Below are positions 1 to 6,389 of a DNA stretch of 8,072 bases, piece by piece. The stretch's first letter is position 1; the number at the start of each line of letters is the position of its first letter. The stretch covers positions 1 to 8,072 of the forward strand of contig CAADWP010000217.1 of NCBI GenBank assembly GCA_900752785.1, written 5' to 3'. The DNA is from an uncultured Ruminococcus sp. (GTDB lineage: Bacteria; Bacillota; Clostridia; Oscillospirales; Ruminococcaceae). The notes beneath the pieces are model-generated. The model made no database searches. It was not told where the DNA came from and worked only from the letters and a program-made list of their open reading frames with translations. The position numbers and the translations under genes were made by a program.

Positions 1-72
1 CAATGTTAACAACTTAAGGGATTTTGTGCCTTTAACTTTTCTTAAAGAATATTCAATCTTTGGCGATAGCCA

Positions 73-109
73 TAATTATTTCAAATACCATAGGTATTTG
101 AAATAATTA
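73..109. repeat. Perfect 17-bp inverted repeat, 3-nt loop
   Basis: The left arm 73-89 (TAATTATTTCAAATACC) is exactly complementary to 93-109, with loop ATA at 90-92. It is AT-rich, and no T-run follows on the plus strand that would make it a typical terminator. It is the longest uninterrupted stem inside the 1-187 element and directly abuts the small TGGC/GCCA hairpin at 61-72. Confidence 0.9.
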
Positions 110-120
110 ATACTGGGTTT

Positions 121-144
121 CCAAAGGGTTGTATAACCCTTTGG
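121..144. repeat. 10-bp inverted repeat, 4-nt loop
   Basis: CCAAAGGGTT (121-130) pairs perfectly with AACCCTTTGG (135-144) around GTAT. No T-tract follows, so it is not a convincing terminator. It belongs to the chain of stems in the 1-187 element. Confidence 0.85.
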
Positions 145-151
145 CAGGGGT

Positions 152-170
152 GTGGGGACAGAGTCCCCGC
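152..170. repeat. GC-rich hairpin, 8-bp stem with one wobble
   Basis: GGGGAC (154-159) pairs with GTCCCC (163-168) around the triloop AGA. The stem extends outward by T153/G169 (a wobble only in plus-strand RNA) and G152/C170. Base 170 is also the first base of the right outer arm, so the two helices would abut or compete for it. Confidence 0.8.
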
Positions 171-276
171 TTAAGTTGTTGGCATTGATTCCCGAAAGCC
201 CTGATAACATTCCAATTTATATTATATCATCAAAACGTTCATTTTTCAATAGCAGCAGAAAAAATTTCTTTATCTC

Positions 277-305
277 TTTACAAACTATGTTATTTCTGAT
301 ATAAT
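277..305 (+). promoter_or_regulatory. Sigma-A promoter for lepA operon
   Basis: The -35 box is TTTACA (277-282), followed by a 17-nt spacer and the -10 box TATAAT (300-305). TG at 297-298 makes an extended -10. Transcription would start near 311-313, leaving a leader of about 37 nt before the TTG start of lepA. The surrounding 188-276 is AT-rich and shows nothing else I can support. Confidence 0.8.
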
Positions 306-333
306 TAACAATGAAATAATATACATGAAACAG

Positions 334-341
334 AAAAGAGG
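334..341 (+). promoter_or_regulatory. Ribosome binding site fixing TTG start of lepA
   Basis: AAAAGAGG lies 7 nt before TTG 349-351. The upstream in-frame ATG at 325 has no Shine-Dalgarno sequence before it and would place this purine tract inside the coding region. The TTG is therefore preferred. Confidence 0.8.
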
Positions 342-348
342 TATTTCT

Positions 349-2151
349 TTGGCTAACAAAAATATAAGAAATTTTTGCATTATAGCGCATATAGACCATG
401 GTAAATCAACTCTTGCCGACCGTATTCTTGAAAAAACCGAGACTGTTGCGATCCGTGATATGGAGGAACAGCTTCTCGACAATATGGACATCGAACGGGA
501 GCGCGGCATCACTATCAAAGCGCGCGCAGTTCGTCTTAAATATACGGCAAAAAACGGCGAGGACTATATTTTCAATCTCATCGACACTCCCGGACATGTT
601 GACTTTAACTATGAGGTTTCACGTTCTCTTGCCGCCTGTGAAGGAGCTATCCTTGTAGTTGACGCTTCTCAGGGCATTGAGGCTCAGACCCTTGCCAACA
701 CGTATCTCGCCATTGAACATGATCTTGAAGTGGTTCCAGTAGTAAACAAGATCGACCTCCCTTCCGCAGATCCCGAAAGAGTGTGCGCCGAAGTAGAAAA
801 CGTTATCGGCATCCCTGCAATTGACGCACCGAAAATTTCCGCTAAGCTCGGAACTAACATTGAGGAAGTTCTTGAAAAGATTGTTACCGATATCCCGGCT
901 CCCGAGGGCGACCCCCAAAAGCCGCTTAAAGCCCTTATATTTGACAGCTATTACGATTCCTACAAGGGCGTTATAATATATGTTCGTATTAAGGAGGGCA
1001 AAGTCAAAGTCGGAGATAATATCCGTCTGATGGCTACAGGCTCGGTATTTAACGTTGTCGAGGCAGGCTTCATGGACGCTTCAAGTCTTATCAACAACGG
1101 CTCTCTTGAAGCAGGGGAAGTCGGTTATATTGCGGCTTCTATCAAAAGCATCGGCGATACCCGCGTAGGAGACACTGTAACTAACGATAACGATCCATGC
1201 GAAGCTCCCCTGCCCGGCTACCGCAAAGTAAATCCTATGGTTTTTTCGGGAATCTATCCGGCTGACGGAGCTAAATACGGCGATCTCCGCGACGCTCTCG
1301 AAAAGCTTCAGCTTAACGACGCTTCTCTTTCATTTGAACCCGAAACCTCAGTTGCTCTCGGATTCGGTTTCCGCTGCGGCTTCCTCGGACTTCTCCACAT
1401 GGAAATAATTCAGGAACGGCTTGAGCGCGAATACAATCTTGATCTCATAACCACAGCGCCCTCTGTTATCTACAAGGTCACACTCACCAACGGAGAGGTA
1501 CAGTTCATTGACAACCCTACAAATTATCCCGACCCAGCGCTTATCCAGACAGCAGAAGAACCGATGGTCAAGGCCGACATCCTTGCTCCCTCGGAATTTG
1601 TAGGAAATATAATGGAGCTTTGTCAGGACAGACGAGGCATTTTCAAGGATATGCAGTATCTTGACGATACTCGCGTAAACCTCCACTATGAGCTTCCTCT
1701 GAACGAAATCGTTTACGACTTTTTCGACGTTCTGAAGTCCCGAACAAAGGGCTACGCTTCCTTTGATTACGAGATGCTGGGGTATTCTCAGTCAAAGCTT
1801 GTAAAGCTCGATATCCTCCTGAACGGAGATATTGTGGACGCGCTCTCTTTCATCGTACACACCGATAAAGCATACGGCAGAGCGCGTAAGATAGCAGAAA
1901 AGCTTAAAGAAAACATCCCGCGTCAGCTCTTTGAAGTTCCTATACAGGCAGCGATCGGCGGAAAAATAATCGCCAGAGAGACTGTAAAGGCAATGCGCAA
2001 AGACGTGCTTGCAAAATGCTACGGCGGCGATATAACACGTAAAAAGAAACTTCTTGAAAAGCAGAAGGAAGGCAAGAAGCGTATGCGTCAGCTTGGAACA
2101 GTAGAAGTTCCGCAGGAAGCCTTTATGAGCGTTCTCAAGCTTGACAGCTAA
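349..2151 (+). CDS. lepA: Elongation factor 4 (LepA), ribosome-associated GTPase
   Basis: Translational GTPase of the EF-G/LepA family. It acts in the cytoplasm on ribosomes and is linked to back-translocation and, in some bacteria, to translation initiation or ribosome biogenesis. Counting from TTG 349 the protein is 600 residues, the usual LepA length. All GTPase motifs are present: G1 AHIDHGKST (13-21), G2 threonine in RGITIK (52-57), G3 DTPGHVDF (79-86), G4 NKID (133-136) and G5 SAK (164-166). Domain II, the EF-G-like III and V domains, and the LepA-specific C-terminal domain follow, ending in the characteristic [15 protein letters not shown] region. The first start codon in frame is ATG 325, but the ribosome site at 334-341 supports TTG 349. 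It is the first gene of a plus-strand operon that also contains hemW, a common lepA neighbour in Firmicutes. No disruption is visible. Confidence 0.97.
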   Translation: MANKNIRNFCIIAHIDHGKSTLADRILEKTETVAIRDMEEQLLDNMDIERERGITIKARAVRLKYTAKNGEDYIFNLIDTPGHVDFNYEVSRSLAACEGAILVVDASQGIEAQTLANTYLAIEHDLEVVPVVNKIDLPSADPERVCAEVENVIGIPAIDAPKISAKLGTNIEEVLEKIVTDIPAPEGDPQKPLKALIFDSYYDSYKGVIIYVRIKEGKVKVGDNIRLMATGSVFNVVEAGFMDASSLINNGSLEAGEVGYIAASIKSIGDTRVGDTVTNDNDPCEAPLPGYRKVNPMVFSGIYPADGAKYGDLRDALEKLQLNDASLSFEPETSVALGFGFRCGFLGLLHMEIIQERLEREYNLDLITTAPSVIYKVTLTNGEVQFIDNPTNYPDPALIQTAEEPMVKADILAPSEFVGNIMELCQDRRGIFKDMQYLDDTRVNLHYELPLNEIVYDFFDVLKSRTKGYASFDYEMLGYSQSKLVKLDILLNGDIVDALSFIVHTDKAYGRARKIAEKLKENIPRQLFEVPIQAAIGGKIIARETVKAMRKDVLAKCYGGDITRKKKLLEKQKEGKKRMRQLGTVEVPQEAFMSVLKLDS

Positions 2152-2173
2152 CATTATCCGAAACGAGGCTTAT

Positions 2174-2593
2174 ATGTTAAATATTATTATTTTATATGCG
2201 CTTACAATTCTTCTTGCAGTATCGGTCATTCTTTCCGCAGCAGAGCTGTTCTGCGCACGCAATACCCCGTCCGGACGCTTTGTAAGATTTCTCCTTATAA
2301 GGCTCAGGGAGTATTCGACCACCCGATTTTTTGTCATTTCAATACTTGCTTTATCCTGGGGATTTATTGTACACGACACATATTTCGGCGGTATCATGAT
2401 AATGATACTGCTGCTGCTTTCGCTTCTCATAACGCTGCATCCGGAGGATTTTTTCTCTTTAGCCAAACGGCGAAAAAAATGCAAGAAAAAAACAACATTT
2501 GCCGTTCCTGCAAAAAAATCTGCGGAAGCCGCCATTGCTAAGGAAGCGGCTGTTCTTACCGAGCATACGCCTGCTTCAAACGGCGATTCATAA
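2174..2593 (+). CDS. Small multi-pass membrane protein, unknown function
   Basis: 139 residues starting at ATG 2174, which has CGAGG at 2164-2168, 5 nt upstream. An upstream in-frame TTG at 2141 lies inside lepA and lacks a ribosome site. Three hydrophobic segments are visible at about residues 4-23, 52-66 and 72-88, with a basic stretch between the first two. The C-terminal tail has a strongly basic cluster (KRRKKCKKK, 98-106) followed by an Ala/Lys/Glu-rich, probably disordered end. It starts 22 nt after lepA and its stop codon overlaps an upstream in-frame ATG of the next ORF, so it is clearly in the operon. I do not recognise a family. Its position between lepA and hemW gives no safe functional hint beyond co-transcription. 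Confidence 0.8.
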   Translation: MLNIIILYALTILLAVSVILSAAELFCARNTPSGRFVRFLLIRLREYSTTRFFVISILALSWGFIVHDTYFGGIMIMILLLLSLLITLHPEDFFSLAKRRKKCKKKTTFAVPAKKSAEAAIAKEAAVLTEHTPASNGDS

Positions 2594-2610
2594 TGGAAAG
2601 GATAAATTTC

Positions 2611-2943
2611 ATGAATATTTACAATTGCCCGTGCTGCGGCGAAAAAACATTTTCCCCCATTAAAAAGGCTTTTGCCGGTCAAATGAATTCAAAAGGCAAA
2701 AGATGCTCCGCCTGCGGAAAGAGATGCGTAAACGGAAAGGGCGCGACTATTTTCAATGCAATATTTTCACTTGCTGCGATAATCTGTATGATCGTTATTT
2801 TTCTTACAGCCCCTAAATTTTATTTTTTAGCGCGCTATGAGGTGGTAATACAAGCAGGCATCGTACTTGCAATAATTTTTGTTCCAAAGCTTGTCAATGC
2901 GTTTTTCTTCCGAATGACCGAAGCTATCCGTCTTGATTTCTGA
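2611..2943 (+). CDS. Zinc-ribbon-like membrane protein, unknown function
   Basis: 110 residues from ATG 2611, preceded by AAAGGA at 2597-2602 with 8-nt spacing. The earlier in-frame ATG 2593 has no ribosome site and would put the purine tract inside the gene. The N-terminus carries two cysteine knuckles, CPCCG (C6, C8, C9) and CSACGKRC (C32, C35, C39), fitting a treble-clef or zinc-ribbon fold. Two hydrophobic segments follow at about 48-66 and 76-96, with a short C-terminal tail. The stop codon TGA overlaps the ATG of hemW by one base, indicating translational coupling. Zinc binding is inferred from cysteine spacing only, and the function is not recognised. Confidence 0.8.
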   Translation: MNIYNCPCCGEKTFSPIKKAFAGQMNSKGKRCSACGKRCVNGKGATIFNAIFSLAAIICMIVIFLTAPKFYFLARYEVVIQAGIVLAIIFVPKLVNAFFFRMTEAIRLDF

Positions 2944-4040
2944 TGAGCGACCTCGGACTTTACATCCATGTCCCGTTCTGCGGGAAAAAATGCCCGTACT
3001 GCGATTTTTATTCCGTGGAATACAGAAAGAAAACCGCTGAAAAATATGTTTCCGCTGTATTGAGAAATATTCGTCATTATTCCGACAAAAGCCGCATTGT
3101 CGACACCGTCTATTTTGGCGGAGGAACTCCCTCGCTGCTGACAGCCGGACAGGTATCCGATATCCTCGATACGGCGGCGGATTCATTCAGTCTGAACCAA
3201 AATGCGGAGATCACACTTGAAGCCAATCCGTCGGGACTTACTCCCGACAGACTCTCGGCTCTCAGGAAATCGGGAATAAACAGGCTTTCTATCGGCGTTC
3301 AGTCAATGAACGACGACGAGCTGAAACTCCTTGGGAGAAATCATACGGCGGAAAAAGCCGAGAAAGCTGTAATCAGCGCATACGACGCCGGATTTCGCGA
3401 TATTTCCTGCGACATTATGATAGCATTGCCGGAGCAGAATAAGGAAAAGCTTCTGTATTCCGCCGAAAGGCTTGCAAAGCTCCCAATTAACCACATTTCC
3501 GCATATATCCTCAAAGCCGAGGACGGTACTCCGTTCGGCTGCGAGGAATTTCGCAAAAGACTCCCCGACGACGATGCAGCAGCAGCTCTTTACCTTGAAA
3601 TGATAAAAATCTTTGAGGAATGCGGCTTTATGCAGTATGAAATATCAAATTTCGCAAAACCCGGCTTTGAGAGCCGACATAACTGCCGATACTGGAAATG
3701 CCTTGACTATATCGGAATAGGTCCGTCGGCACATTCTTGCTTCAACGGAAAAAGATTTGCCGTTGACCGCGACATTTCTGAATTTATTGATTCTTCTGTT
3801 CAGAAGATCACTGTTACCGATGAAAATCCCTGCGGATTTGAGGAAACGGCAATGCTCGCACTGCGTCTTAAATCGGGACTCGATCTGTCCCTTGCAGGCT
3901 CGCGCAGAACTGATATCGAAAAAAAAATACCCACGCTGATACAAGCCGGGTATGCTAAATATGACGGATGTTTTCTTTCACTTACTCCTAAGGGGTTCCT
4001 TATGTCAAATTCGATCATCGGATATATAATTTTTGAATAG
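2943..4040 (+). CDS. hemW: Radical SAM heme chaperone HemW
   Basis: 365 residues, close to the usual HemW length. The radical-SAM cluster motif is C13-xxx-C17-PY-C20-DF. The residue two after the third cysteine is Phe22, not the fourth Cys of the CxxxCxxCxC motif of true coproporphyrinogen dehydrogenase HemN, so HemW is the right call. Further support comes from the AdoMet-binding GGGTPS (59-64), EANP (93-96), RLSIGVQS (114-121) and the HemW-typical HNCRYW (246-251) followed by DYIGIGPSAHS. Members bind heme and deliver it to membrane respiratory enzymes; older annotation calls them oxygen-independent coproporphyrinogen III oxidase. ATG 2943 overlaps the stop of the preceding gene and has no good Shine-Dalgarno sequence, so translation is probably coupled. 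lepA-hemW linkage is usual in Firmicutes, but hrcA-grpE-dnaK does not follow here. Confidence 0.93.
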   Translation: MSDLGLYIHVPFCGKKCPYCDFYSVEYRKKTAEKYVSAVLRNIRHYSDKSRIVDTVYFGGGTPSLLTAGQVSDILDTAADSFSLNQNAEITLEANPSGLTPDRLSALRKSGINRLSIGVQSMNDDELKLLGRNHTAEKAEKAVISAYDAGFRDISCDIMIALPEQNKEKLLYSAERLAKLPINHISAYILKAEDGTPFGCEEFRKRLPDDDAAAALYLEMIKIFEECGFMQYEISNFAKPGFESRHNCRYWKCLDYIGIGPSAHSCFNGKRFAVDRDISEFIDSSVQKITVTDENPCGFEETAMLALRLKSGLDLSLAGSRRTDIEKKIPTLIQAGYAKYDGCFLSLTPKGFLMSNSIIGYIIFE

Positions 4041-4068
4041 GGCTTGAAGCTGCAACGGAAAACAGCGT

Positions 4069-4075
4069 GGAGGGG
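4069..4075 (+). promoter_or_regulatory. Ribosome binding site fixing TTG start of PIG-L gene
   Basis: GGAGGGG at 4069-4075; its GGAGG core ends 6 nt before TTG 4080-4082. An earlier in-frame TTG at 4044 has no ribosome site and starts only 3 nt after the hemW stop, so TTG 4080 is the likely start. Confidence 0.8.
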
Positions 4076-4079
4076 CAAT

Positions 4080-4808
4080 TTGGAAAACAGAAACATAATT
4101 AAAAAAATCATAATAATATTTACAGGCTTTCTGCTGGCTATTTTCGCGGCTGTTTCATTGGAATACTATGATAAAAACAAGGATATATCGCCAATAAATA
4201 CAGAAACTCTAATAGAGCATGGTATAGATTCTGCTGACAAGCTTATGATAACCGCTCATCCTGACGACGAAATAATCTGGGGCGGCGGTCATCTTATGGA
4301 TAAAGGTTACTTTATTGTTGTAATTACAAACGGAAAAAATAAGATCCGCAAAAAAGAGTTTGAATCAGTTTTAGAAAGCTCCGGAAACAGCGGAATTATT
4401 CTTGATTATCCTGATAAAAGCTTTGGCTTTCGCAGCAAATGGACATCCGTTCGTGACGATATTTCAAAAGACATTAAAAAAGTAATGGATTATAAGGATT
4501 GGAAACTTGTTGTGACGCACAACGAATCAGGCGAATACGGACACATCCACCACAAAATGACTCATGAAATAGTAAACAATGTTTTTGAAAGCGAGAAAAA
4601 AAGCAATACCAAGCTTTACTTCTTTGGAAAGTACTACAAAAAAACCGATATTGCCGAATGCGAGAAAAATACGTTAAAAATATCGAAAGACCGTCTCGAG
4701 TACAAAGAAAAGCTTTTAGAGCTGTACACATCGCAGGCGAGAACTATAAAAAATCTTTCACATATGAACTGCTATGAAGACTGGGAAGAAAAAACTAATG
4801 ATAATTAA
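4080..4808 (+). CDS. Membrane-anchored PIG-L family deacetylase
   Basis: 242 residues from TTG 4080. Residues 8-11 begin a Lys-Lys-Ile-Ile stretch leading into one hydrophobic segment (about 10-27), an uncleaved signal anchor or signal peptide that puts the rest outside the membrane. The catalytic domain has the PIG-L/LmbE signature AHPDDE (59-64). By family analogy H60 and D63 bind zinc and D62 is the base. The second zinc motif is seen as H147-NESGEYGHIHH (to 158), where H155 or H158 would be the third ligand. Such enzymes N-deacetylate GlcNAc-type sugars in glycolipids, thiols or antibiotics; the substrate here cannot be told. It starts 39 nt after hemW with no terminator between, so it may share the operon. 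Its base composition is markedly lower in GC than lepA, suggesting a different origin. Confidence 0.85.
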   Translation: MENRNIIKKIIIIFTGFLLAIFAAVSLEYYDKNKDISPINTETLIEHGIDSADKLMITAHPDDEIIWGGGHLMDKGYFIVVITNGKNKIRKKEFESVLESSGNSGIILDYPDKSFGFRSKWTSVRDDISKDIKKVMDYKDWKLVVTHNESGEYGHIHHKMTHEIVNNVFESEKKSNTKLYFFGKYYKKTDIAECEKNTLKISKDRLEYKEKLLELYTSQARTIKNLSHMNCYEDWEEKTNDN

Positions 4809-4819
4809 AGGAGTCTTCA

Positions 4820-4969
4820 ATGGAAAACGACACAAAAAGTAAAAAAAAGTTTCACGCTTTCACAAAATATCTTATTCTGTTATTGATCGCCGCTTACATT
4901 GCTTTAAGCACAATTTTTGCGCCATTTATTGAGAAAATGGAAAAAAGCGTTATCATAAAAATATTATGA
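4820..4969 (+). CDS. 49-residue single-pass membrane microprotein
   Basis: Short ORF with an excellent ribosome site: AAAGGAG (4807-4813) lies 6 nt before ATG 4820, and it starts 11 nt after the PIG-L stop. The product has a basic N-terminus (KSKKK, 6-10), one hydrophobic helix at about 17-36 and a short charged end (IEKMEKSVIIKIL), so an N-in, C-out orientation is expected. Its TGA stop (4967-4969) overlaps the ATG of the next ORF (4966-4968) as ATGA. It could be a real microprotein, or the N-terminal anchor of a 156-residue protein whose reading frame is broken near the A6 run at 4941-4946. I do not recognise a family. Confidence 0.7.
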   Translation: MENDTKSKKKFHAFTKYLILLLIAAYIALSTIFAPFIEKMEKSVIIKIL

Positions 4970-5289
4970 CAGTTGCTGATTATGTTTTCAGTCATGATTT
5001 TCCTACGAACAGATCAATTGAACTCAGCGACTTTCCAAAAAAGTCCGCTGCTTACAAAGCATTTAAAAAAACCTCAAAAAAACACATTTCAGTTCGGCTT
5101 TATGACGAACACACGCTCCTTATCCAAACGGACGTGATCTTCCACTTAGTTAAGGGAATCATTATAACCGACGGAACTAAACTTCCAAACGGTCATCTAT
5201 CTGCCCCCGAATATGGATATGACGGTGACAGAATAAATGTAGAACAGACGGAAAACGACCGAATCTACACATGGACAGCCGGTTTATAA
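4966..5289 (+). CDS. Hypothetical 107-residue soluble domain, possibly frameshifted
   Basis: 107 residues with no membrane segment or signal peptide. The start ATG overlaps the stop of the 49-residue ORF and has no Shine-Dalgarno sequence (upstream bases are AT-rich), so it depends on coupling or on a -1 shift from the preceding frame. This frame is open back to 4933. A single extra A in the 4941-4946 run would therefore join both ORFs into one anchored protein whose joint reads EKKRYHKNIMTVADY. The domain is rich in charged and aromatic residues and ends in RIYTWTAGL; no family is recognised. Its stop at 5287-5289 is one base from the stop of the convergent sigF gene. The sequence shares the low GC of the PIG-L gene. 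Confidence 0.65.
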   Translation: MTVADYVFSHDFPTNRSIELSDFPKKSAAYKAFKKTSKKHISVRLYDEHTLLIQTDVIFHLVKGIIITDGTKLPNGHLSAPEYGYDGDRINVEQTENDRIYTWTAGL

Positions 5290-5290
5290 A

Positions 5291-5950
5291 CTAATCCAGA
5301 AGCTCCTTTCGCATTTGCGCAAGGAGCTTTTTTTCGCGCCTTGACACCTGAACCTGCGTCATTCCCAGAGCCTGCGCCGTTTTTGATTGAGTAAGATTTC
5401 TGAAATAGCGAAGCTCAAGCAGCGCCCTGTCGTTCGGTTCAAGACGCGCCATTATCTGCCGCAGCGCAAGAAGATCGACTATGGATTCATCAGGCGATTC
5501 AACAGGTACGTCAATTTGTCCCTCCTCATCGTCTCCCGATGTAAGAGACAAAAGCGGCTGACTAACGCACAGCGCTTCCGAAATATCAGCCTCAGATTCT
5601 CCCGAAATCGCTGCAAGCTCGCTGATAGAAGGCTCTCGCCCCTCTCTGCGTCGGAATTCTTCGCAAAGCTTCTGTACTCTTACCGAAAGCTCTTTAAGGC
5701 TGCGGCTCACTCTTATTGCTCCGCCGTCACGAAAAAGCCGCTTGATCTCGCCGAGTATCACAGGCACGGCATAGGTGGAAAAACGCACTCCCCTATTAGC
5801 GTCAAAAGCTTTTACCGCTTTCAGAAGTCCTATGCAGCCTGCCGAATAAAGCTCGTCATATTCTATTCCCCTATTTCTGAACTTATTGGCGCAAAGATGT
5901 ACAAGACCTAAATTTTCCTCGGCGATCGGCTGCTTAACTTCAGTCTCCAT
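5291..5950 (-). CDS. sigF: Forespore sporulation sigma factor SigF
   Basis: 219-residue sigma-70 family protein that directs the first forespore-specific transcription after asymmetric division. Region 2 spans about 13-83 with NLGLVHLCANKF, YDELYSAGCIGLLKAV and RFSTYAVPVILGEIKRLFRD. Region 3 starts at RVSRSLKEL (80-88), and region 4 with its helix-turn-helix LTQSKTAQALGMTQVQVSR lies near 185-203. Compared from memory with the 255-residue Bacillus subtilis SigF, the alignable part begins at Asn13, so roughly 28 N-terminal residues are missing. An in-frame stop lies just upstream with no start codon between, so this is not a start-choice artefact. ATG 5948-5950 lies inside the end of spoIIAB (11-nt overlap), with AAAGAGG 10 nt upstream. 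The identification rests strongly on the spoIIAA-spoIIAB context. Confidence 0.95.
   Translation of the reverse strand: METEVKQPIAEENLGLVHLCANKFRNRGIEYDELYSAGCIGLLKAVKAFDANRGVRFSTYAVPVILGEIKRLFRDGGAIRVSRSLKELSVRVQKLCEEFRRREGREPSISELAAISGESEADISEALCVSQPLLSLTSGDDEEGQIDVPVESPDESIVDLLALRQIMARLEPNDRALLELRYFRNLTQSKTAQALGMTQVQVSRREKKLLAQMRKELLD
5300..5334 (+). terminator. Rho-independent terminator of the plus-strand operon
   Basis: AAGCTCCTT (5300-5308) pairs with AAGGAGCTT (5321-5329). After one T/C mismatch the stem continues with CGC/GCG around loop ATTT (5313-5316). Seven T residues follow (5328-5334, the first two in the stem), so it works in the plus direction. It begins 11 nt after the last plus-strand stop codon and lies wholly within the last codons of sigF on the other strand (residues about 206-217). 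In the minus direction no T-run follows the stem. Confidence 0.88.
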
Positions 5951-6377
5951 TAGCAGACAGCCTCTTTCGCATTGTCACCGTCGTACCCTTTCCGGAGCGG
6001 CTTTTAACGGTAAGCTTGTCCATAAACGACTGCATTACAGAAAAACCAAGTCCCGAACGTTCCTCCTCGGGAGCCGTTGTAAAAAGCGGTTCCATAGCTT
6101 GTTCGATGTCAGCAATTCCGCACCCCTTGTCCTTGACCCTTATGTAAATTTCACGCTCTCTGAGAAGCCGTACCGTCAGTTCTATAGTTCCTTTTGTATT
6201 TCTGTAAGCGTGGACCACGGCATTTGTGACCGCCTCAGAAACGGCGGTGCGTATATCGGAAAGCTCCTCCACAGTAGGATCGGCCTGTATAAGAAACGAC
6301 GACACTACAGCTCTTGCCGCACTTTCATTGACAGAAAGAGACGGCATTGAAAATTTTATTTCATTTAATACTTCCAT
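5940..6377 (-). CDS. spoIIAB: Anti-sigma F factor and serine kinase SpoIIAB
   Basis: 145 residues, nearly identical in length to the B. subtilis protein. It is a GHKL-fold ATPase that holds SigF inactive in the predivisional cell and mother cell and phosphorylates SpoIIAA. The N-box EAVTNAVVHAY has E48 and N52, the G1 box is D83-KGCGI and the G2 region is PLFTTAPEEERSGLGFSVMQSFMD (97-120). ATG 6375-6377 has a perfect ribosome site, AGGAGG (complement of 6383-6388), 5 nt upstream. That site lies in the 12-nt gap after spoIIAA. Its end overlaps the start of sigF, coupling anti-sigma and sigma synthesis. Confidence 0.96.
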   Translation of the reverse strand: MEVLNEIKFSMPSLSVNESAARAVVSSFLIQADPTVEELSDIRTAVSEAVTNAVVHAYRNTKGTIELTVRLLREREIYIRVKDKGCGIADIEQAMEPLFTTAPEEERSGLGFSVMQSFMDKLTVKSRSGKGTTVTMRKRLSANGD

Positions 6378-6389
6378 ATTGACCTCCTG

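Larger units (their letters stand above)
1..187. repeat. Compound palindromic intergenic element with nested hairpins
   Basis: Non-coding. Bases 1-18 (CAATGTTAACAACTTAAG) pair with 170-187. Sixteen of 18 positions are Watson-Crick pairs, and the other two (T6/G182, T7/G181) would be G-U pairs in a plus-strand RNA. Between these arms lie possible hairpins at 30-47 (CTTTAA/TTAAAG), 61-72 (TGGC-GATA-GCCA), 73-109 (17-bp arms), 121-144 (10-bp arms) and 152-170 (GGGGAC/GTCCCC core). The layout, one closing stem around a chain of hairpins, fits either a MITE-like palindromic repeat or a multi-branched structured RNA. I found no second copy in this window. The left end coincides with the window edge, so a target-site duplication cannot be assessed and the element may extend further left. 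Together with 188-348 (promoter region of lepA) this accounts for the gene-free first 348 bases. Confidence 0.7.

Noticed and set aside
1..187. CRISPR array
   Set aside because: The structures are inverted repeats with different sequences, not regularly spaced direct repeats with spacers.
325..348. N-terminal extension of lepA from ATG 325
   Set aside because: No ribosome site before it, while a good one lies inside it just ahead of TTG 349.
2593..2610. Start of the zinc-ribbon protein at ATG 2593
   Set aside because: It overlaps the previous stop codon attractively, but AAAGGA at 2597-2602 is correctly spaced for ATG 2611.
2827..3186. Minus-strand ORF of 119 codons opposite hemW
   Set aside because: Shadow of hemW: no ribosome site and no recognisable domain, and it overlaps a clear conserved gene.
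4041..4079. Terminator or separate promoter between hemW and the PIG-L gene
   Set aside because: Only a weak GCTG/CAGC pairing, with no T-run and no -35/-10 pair.
5387..5911. Plus-strand ORF of 174 codons opposite sigF
   Set aside because: Antisense to a clearly conserved sigma factor gene; composition is typical of a shadow frame.
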